14,185 nt of DNA from Oscillospiraceae bacterium (GTDB taxonomy: Bacteria > Bacillota > Clostridia > Oscillospirales > Oscillospiraceae). The position numbers and the translations under genes were made by a program. Every line of letters starts with the position of its first letter. The stretch's first letter is position 1. The stretch lies in the NCBI GenBank assembly GCA_016296635.1, contig JAEDIZ010000052.1:1-14185 (forward strand), written 5' to 3'. Positions 13,706-14,185 of the stretch are shown piece after piece. The notes beneath the pieces are model-generated. The model was not told where the DNA came from. It was given only the letters and a program-made list of their open reading frames with translations, and did no database searches.

Positions 13706-14185
13706 TTGCGGAAGAGTCTTTACGACTATTGCATTGAATATAAACGAATGGAATTGCTTGAACAGTGGGACGATACAGCAAACCTGCCTTTGACGCCGCA
13801 AACTGTCTCCTACGGAAGCAGTTACAAGGCGCATTGGTGTTGCTCCAAGGGACATAAGTGGCAGGTACAGGTTTGGTCTCGTACTGGACATATTAGAGAC
13901 TGCCCGGTTTGTGCGGGTCGATCTGTTATTTCCGGAGAAAATGATTTGCAAACCTTGTATCCCGAAATTGCCGCGCAGTGGCATCCAAAAAAGAACATTG
14001 ACATCACGCCTCGGCGCGTCAGCGCGTATACCAACCGAAAGGCATGGTGGCTATGCCCAAAGTGCGGACATGAATGGAATGCAGGGATTAAATCTCGCAC
14101 ATACGGCAGCGGCTGCCCAGTTTGTACGGGAAGAACAGTTGTGTCAGGAATCAATGATCTGGCAACGCGGTATCCAGACCTTGCT
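13706..14185 (+). CDS. Zinc-ribbon repeat protein, N-terminal part (cut by window edge)
   Basis: An open frame of 160 codons runs off the right edge. I place the start at the TTG at 13706: a strong GGAGAGGGGG site lies 8 nt upstream, and the residues SLYDYCIEYKRMELLEQWD match the usual opening of this family as I recall it; the first in-frame ATG (13748) would cut into that segment. Two tandem units follow. Each has a W-C-CxxGH-x-W core, a CPVC pair and the spacer GxNDLxxxYP: HWCCSKGHKW...DCPVCAGR and WWLCPKCGHEW...GCPVCTGR. This is the treble-clef/zinc-ribbon repeat seen in Pfam DUF4379-type proteins of Firmicutes, whose function is poorly known and some of which carry nuclease-like C-termini. 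It has no evident link to uronide catabolism. Confidence 0.75.
   Translation, partial: MRKSLYDYCIEYKRMELLEQWDDTANLPLTPQTVSYGSSYKAHWCCSKGHKWQVQVWSRTGHIRDCPVCAGRSVISGENDLQTLYPEIAAQWHPKKNIDITPRRVSAYTNRKAWWLCPKCGHEWNAGIKSRTYGSGCPVCTGRTVVSGINDLATRYPDLA

Overview
The window looks like a chromosomal carbohydrate-utilisation island from a Bacillota (Firmicutes), most likely a Clostridia member living on plant polysaccharide in a gut or similar habitat. The evidence is AGGAGG-type ribosome binding sites, roughly balanced base composition, an LplB/LplC-type (CUT1) permease pair, a GntR-LacI hybrid regulator, a lipobox lipoprotein, an S-layer-homology-like secreted protein and a Firmicutes-style zinc-ribbon repeat protein. 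Assignment below class level would be a guess.

Layout. 1-472 (-): 5' part of an exported SLH-like protein. 473-812: divergent promoter region. 813-2159 (+): family GH4 glycosidase with the CHGx signature of alpha-glucuronidases/alpha-galacturonidases. 2160-2498: hairpin-dense noncoding stretch between convergent genes. 2499-3575 (-): GntR-LacI regulator. 10124 down to 3848 (-): apparent operon of a ~1,050-residue surface lipoprotein (frameshifted near its 3' end), a KDPG aldolase fused to a VOC-like domain, a PfkB-type KDG kinase and an Ldh-family dehydrogenase, with gaps of about 15 bp or less. 10125-10373: divergent promoter region. 10374-13500 (+): Gfo/Idh/MocA oxidoreductase and two sugar ABC permeases. 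13706-14185 (+): start of a zinc-ribbon repeat protein, apparently unrelated.

The metabolic genes fit together as uronide catabolism. The permeases would import an oligo-uronide, GH4 would release a uronic acid, and KDG kinase plus KDPG aldolase would split the resulting 2-keto-3-deoxygluconate into pyruvate and glyceraldehyde-3-phosphate. The isomerase, reductase and dehydratase between uronate and KDG are absent, as are the substrate-binding protein and the ATPase of the transporter.

The most notable observation is regulatory. A 16-bp palindrome, ACTTATTCGAATAAGT with a CG centre, recurs in strong or degenerate form at promoters of all four outward-facing units (five sites). At three of them it sits just downstream of a well-formed -10 box. 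Its size and CG centre resemble operators of AraR-type GntR-LacI hybrids, so the regulator encoded at 2499-3575 is the obvious candidate. This would place two exported surface proteins of unknown role (the SLH-like protein and the beta-helix/NlpC-like lipoprotein) in the same regulon as uronide import and breakdown.
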